A DNA stretch of 64,000 nucleotides from Paraburkholderia kirstenboschensis (lineage in GTDB: Bacteria > Pseudomonadota > Gammaproteobacteria > Burkholderiales > Burkholderiaceae): assembly GCF_904848585.1 (NCBI RefSeq), contig NZ_CAJHCR010000011.1, positions 1-64,000 of the forward strand, read 5' to 3'. The translations under genes were made by a program, and so were the position numbers. The notes beneath the pieces were generated by a model. That model was not told the DNA's origin. It saw only the letters and a program-made list of their open reading frames with translations, and did no database searches. Positions 61,855 to 64,000 of this stretch are shown piece after piece; positions within the stretch are counted from its first letter, which is position 1; each line of letters opens with the position of its first letter.

Positions 61855-62984
61855 GTCTTCAGCAGTTGGCGCGCGATGATGACCCGCTGGATCTGATTCG
61901 TGCCTTCGTAGATCTGCGTGATCTTGGCGTCGCGGTACAGGCGTTCAACTTCGTAGCCACGGATATAGCCGCTGCCGCCGAAGATCTGGATCGCATTGCT
62001 GGTGTGCTGGACGGCCGCATCGCCTGCGAAGCACTTGGCCATCGACGCCGCGGCGGTCGCCTCGATGCCCGCGTCCAGCTTCGACGCGGCGGAGCGCACG
62101 AGCAGCCGTGCGGCTTCGGTGTCCTTGGCCATGTCGGCCAGCATGAACTGGATCGCCTGAAACTCGGCGATCGCCTGGCCGAACTGCTTGCGCATCCTGG
62201 CCTGTTCGACGCTCGCTTCCAGCGCAGCCTGCATGATGCCCACAGCGAGCGCCCCGATGCCGACGCGCCCTTTCTCGAGCACGCTCATCATCATGTGAAA
62301 GCCGCGGCCTTCCGTGCCGAGCAGCGCGTCCGCCGGCAGTTTCACGTCGTCGAAATGCAGTTCGCCGACCTGCGACGCGCGCTGGCCCAGCTTGTGTTCC
62401 TTGGCCCCGCGAGACACGCCCCGGGACGCGCAATCGACGATGAAGATGCTCATTCCGCGCCTGCCCGCGGCGGGATCGGTGCGCGCCAGCACGAGCGCCA
62501 CGTCGGCGACCGGTGCATTGTGTATCCATAGCTTCGAGCCGCTGAGCGACCAGCCGTCGCCATCGCGCACGGCAGTCGTCTTCACGCCGGATACGTCGCT
62601 TCCCGCGCCCGCCTCAGTGATGCAATACGCGCCCTTTAACTCGGCGCGCACGAGCGGCCCGATCCAGCGGTCGATCTGCGCCGGCGTGCCGTGCTTGCTC
62701 AGCAAGGTGCCGAGCAACTCGACGAGACCGCACTGGTCGGCGACGGACGAATAGCCGCGGCTGATCTCCTCCATCACGATCGAATATGCGAGGCAATCCA
62801 GCCCCGCGCCGCCCATGGATTCCGGCACCGTGATGCCAAACAGCCCGGTCTCGCCCATCTGCCGATAGATGTCGGCCGGAAAGCTCTCGTCGCGGTCGAG
62901 CGCCTCGGCCTGCGGCCGGATGACCTCGTTGGAAAAGCGGCGAGCCATGTCGGCCACTTGCTGGTGCTCGGTGGACAGAATCAA
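61851..62984 (-). CDS. Acyl-CoA dehydrogenase
   Basis: The 377-residue flavoprotein has YCITEAGAGSDVSGVKT, GSKLWIHNAPVADVALV, VLEKGRVGIGALAVGIMQ and AKITQIYEGTNQIQRVIIARQ, with the normal YEGT catalytic Glu. A strong GGAGGA lies just before the TTG at 62984, giving the family-like start MILSTEHQQVADMARRF. The ATG at 63047 adds 21 unlikely basic residues. It is first in the leftward operon (dehydrogenase, SDR, TIM-barrel enzyme). Confidence 0.92.
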   Translation of the reverse strand: MILSTEHQQVADMARRFSNEVIRPQAEALDRDESFPADIYRQMGETGLFGITVPESMGGAGLDCLAYSIVMEEISRGYSSVADQCGLVELLGTLLSKHGTPAQIDRWIGPLVRAELKGAYCITEAGAGSDVSGVKTTAVRDGDGWSLSGSKLWIHNAPVADVALVLARTDPAAGRRGMSIFIVDCASRGVSRGAKEHKLGQRASQVGELHFDDVKLPADALLGTEGRGFHMMMSVLEKGRVGIGALAVGIMQAALEASVEQARMRKQFGQAIAEFQAIQFMLADMAKDTEAARLLVRSAASKLDAGIEATAAASMAKCFAGDAAVQHTSNAIQIFGGSGYIRGYEVERLYRDAKITQIYEGTNQIQRVIIARQLLKT

Positions 62985-63090
62985 CTCGTCTCCTCCATGG
63001 CGGCAGCGTTTCAAAGCCGCGATACGGTTATGGCAACGCCGGCGCATCAGCCTCGATGGATCGCCGACCCGGTCACGAAACTTTAAGCTA

Positions 63091-63119
63091 GTTAGATCGA
63101 TCTAGCAAGTGTCCGTCAA
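63091..63119 (-). promoter_or_regulatory. LacI-type operator inside the promoter of the leftward arm
   Basis: On the minus strand TTGACG (63119-63114) and TCTAAC (63096-63091) are 17 bases apart, and TAGATCGATCTA (63104-63093) overlaps spacer and -10 box. It is about 105 bases before the acyl-CoA dehydrogenase TTG. Confidence 0.75.
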
Positions 63120-63412
63120 CGGCGTTACGATTGGGGGGAAAGGCTATCATCGGGCCCTAGGGCTCGCGCTGTTCACCGCGTTTCCAGAGCGATCGTCAGC
63201 CCATACCCGTCGATAGGCGTTCGTGAAAATTGTTCGATCGAAATCCCACGAGAGACGCAACGGTGATACAGCGGCGGTGGGAAAGCATCCACCTGAGTTT
63301 CGATCCGTTGCGGTGCCCACCGCGATGTCGCATGCTTACTCGCAAGTCATACTATCGCCTAACCACCGCCATGCGATTTTGCCCTGCGTCGAATACCGGC
63401 ATAGAGATCGTG
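63120..63412. other. Intergenic region next to integrase
   Basis: About 290 bases separate the catabolic cluster from the recombinase gene. Short plus-strand frames are open (for example GTG 63223), but nothing family-like is seen. I found no tRNA end or duplicated attachment site within the window. Confidence 0.5.
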
Positions 63413-64000
63413 TTACTTCCTTAGAGGATATGTCGCCGCAATCTCTTCCAAGCGATGTGACAGTTTCGTGAGCCACTCGCGCCGCTCTCTATCGTAGGTA
63501 TGCCGGTTATAGATACCGATGACTCCAGGCTGGACATGACCGAGGACTGCCTCGGCGATTTCGTTCGGACAACCGATCGTTGCAAGCAGTGTGCGGGGGG
63601 TGCGTCGAAACTCGTAAGCGGACCAATGCGCCACAGGTAATCGCGGGCGATCATGGTTCGGTGCAATCTTGCAGTACGGCTGATGATAGTAGACGCCGTG
63701 CTGGACCACGGTCTGGTCCGTCGTCTTCCCACGCGACGAAGGAAAGAGAACCGTCCCCTTGGCCTGATCGAGCCGTCGCCGCACAATTACTTCGGCGCGG
63801 CCCACTAGCGGCACACGGAAGGCACCTCCAAGCTCCATGCGAAGGCGAGTTGCGAGCACTGGAGTCGATCGATATGATTCGAGCAGATCGAAAGCCTCGG
63901 CGCGCGTGATGGTAGTCGCAGGCTTATCCGCGATAGGCCCCAACATCACCTTAAATACACGTGCGAGCTCGACTGCACTTTTGGTCTTCCGGTTGACTTC
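63413..64000 (-). CDS. Tyrosine recombinase/phage-type integrase, 5' end outside window
   Basis: The frame is open to the right edge, so only the C-terminal ~195 residues are present. The catalytic domain shows HWSAYEFRRTPRTLLATIG (the HxxR region), AEAVLGH and IYNRHTYDRERREWL, with the nucleophilic Tyr probably in GIYNRH. It is likely the integrase of a genomic island extending right of the window. The cluster to its left may or may not belong to it. Confidence 0.85.
   Translation of the reverse strand, partial: EVNRKTKSAVELARVFKVMLGPIADKPATTITRAEAFDLLESYRSTPVLATRLRMELGGAFRVPLVGRAEVIVRRRLDQAKGTVLFPSSRGKTTDQTVVQHGVYYHQPYCKIAPNHDRPRLPVAHWSAYEFRRTPRTLLATIGCPNEIAEAVLGHVQPGVIGIYNRHTYDRERREWLTKLSHRLEEIAATYPLRK

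Noticed and set aside
63230..63255. tRNA-like 3' end (GTTCGATCGAAATCCCA) as an attachment site
   Set aside because: The T-loop pattern is interrupted, and no acceptor stem or second copy is seen.
63223..63471. 82-codon plus-strand frame (GTG start) before the integrase
   Set aside because: Runs antisense into the integrase end, with no ribosome site or family likeness.

Overview
The window looks like a chromosomal segment of a Burkholderia/Paraburkholderia-type betaproteobacterium. The basis is the high GC content, a 16S rRNA leader of the Burkholderia type at the left edge, a DUF4148 protein, the arrangement of the cobalamin genes, and many TRAP/CoA catabolic genes. No tRNA, CRISPR array or complete insertion sequence was seen. 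All assignments come from reading the sequence by eye; no database search was run.

Left part (1-13.7 kb). A leftward rRNA operon begins just outside the window; its promoter and boxB/boxA leader are visible at 101-191. After a PilZ protein comes a divergent cobalamin block. Leftward are cobW, cobN and a chlI/chlD-type chelatase gene in which the AAA+ and VWA parts lie in different frames, joined at an A7 slippery site followed by a strong hairpin, which fits programmed -1 frameshifting. Rightward are cobA (SUMT), cobE, cobO, cobB and bluB. Each arm has its own cobalamin riboswitch. An orphan OmpR-type response regulator follows.

Middle part (14-36 kb). There is a small catabolic operon (cupin, two SDRs, MFS, IclR regulator) with a three-half-site operator, then envelope genes (RlpA, a degenerate LysM/M23 lipoprotein, small secreted proteins), a SWIM/SNF2 helicase, a DeoR regulator, and a FAD/GcvT oxidoreductase. 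An oxidative-stress-like ECF sigma module follows, with an anchored catalase, cytochrome b561, a DUF4148 protein and two anti-sigma-like proteins. Five copies of a GGAATA(A/G)A-N14/15-GTT promoter motif sit in front of its transcription units. AraC and NmrA genes, a tiny membrane protein and gene remnants follow.

Right part (36.6-64 kb). An orphan two-partner-secretion exoprotein is followed by two related CoA-dependent catabolic clusters. The first (39.2-45 kb) keeps MaoC, CoA-transferase, MFS, enoyl-CoA hydratase and a TetR regulator, but carries relics of an aroE-like gene and a DUF993 gene. The second (45-63 kb) is intact: Gfo/Idh and AroE-like dehydrogenases, a LacI regulator, a TRAP transporter, two SDRs, DUF993, two crotonases, an aldo/keto reductase, MaoC, two CoA-transferases, two acyl-CoA dehydrogenases and a TIM-barrel isomerase/dehydratase. 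Three identical 12-bp palindromes (TAGATCGATCTA), two of them inside convincing core promoters, mark it as a LacI-type regulon. The substrate is unknown; a hydroxylated carbocyclic or sugar-like acid is my inference. A tyrosine recombinase, cut by the right edge, ends the window.
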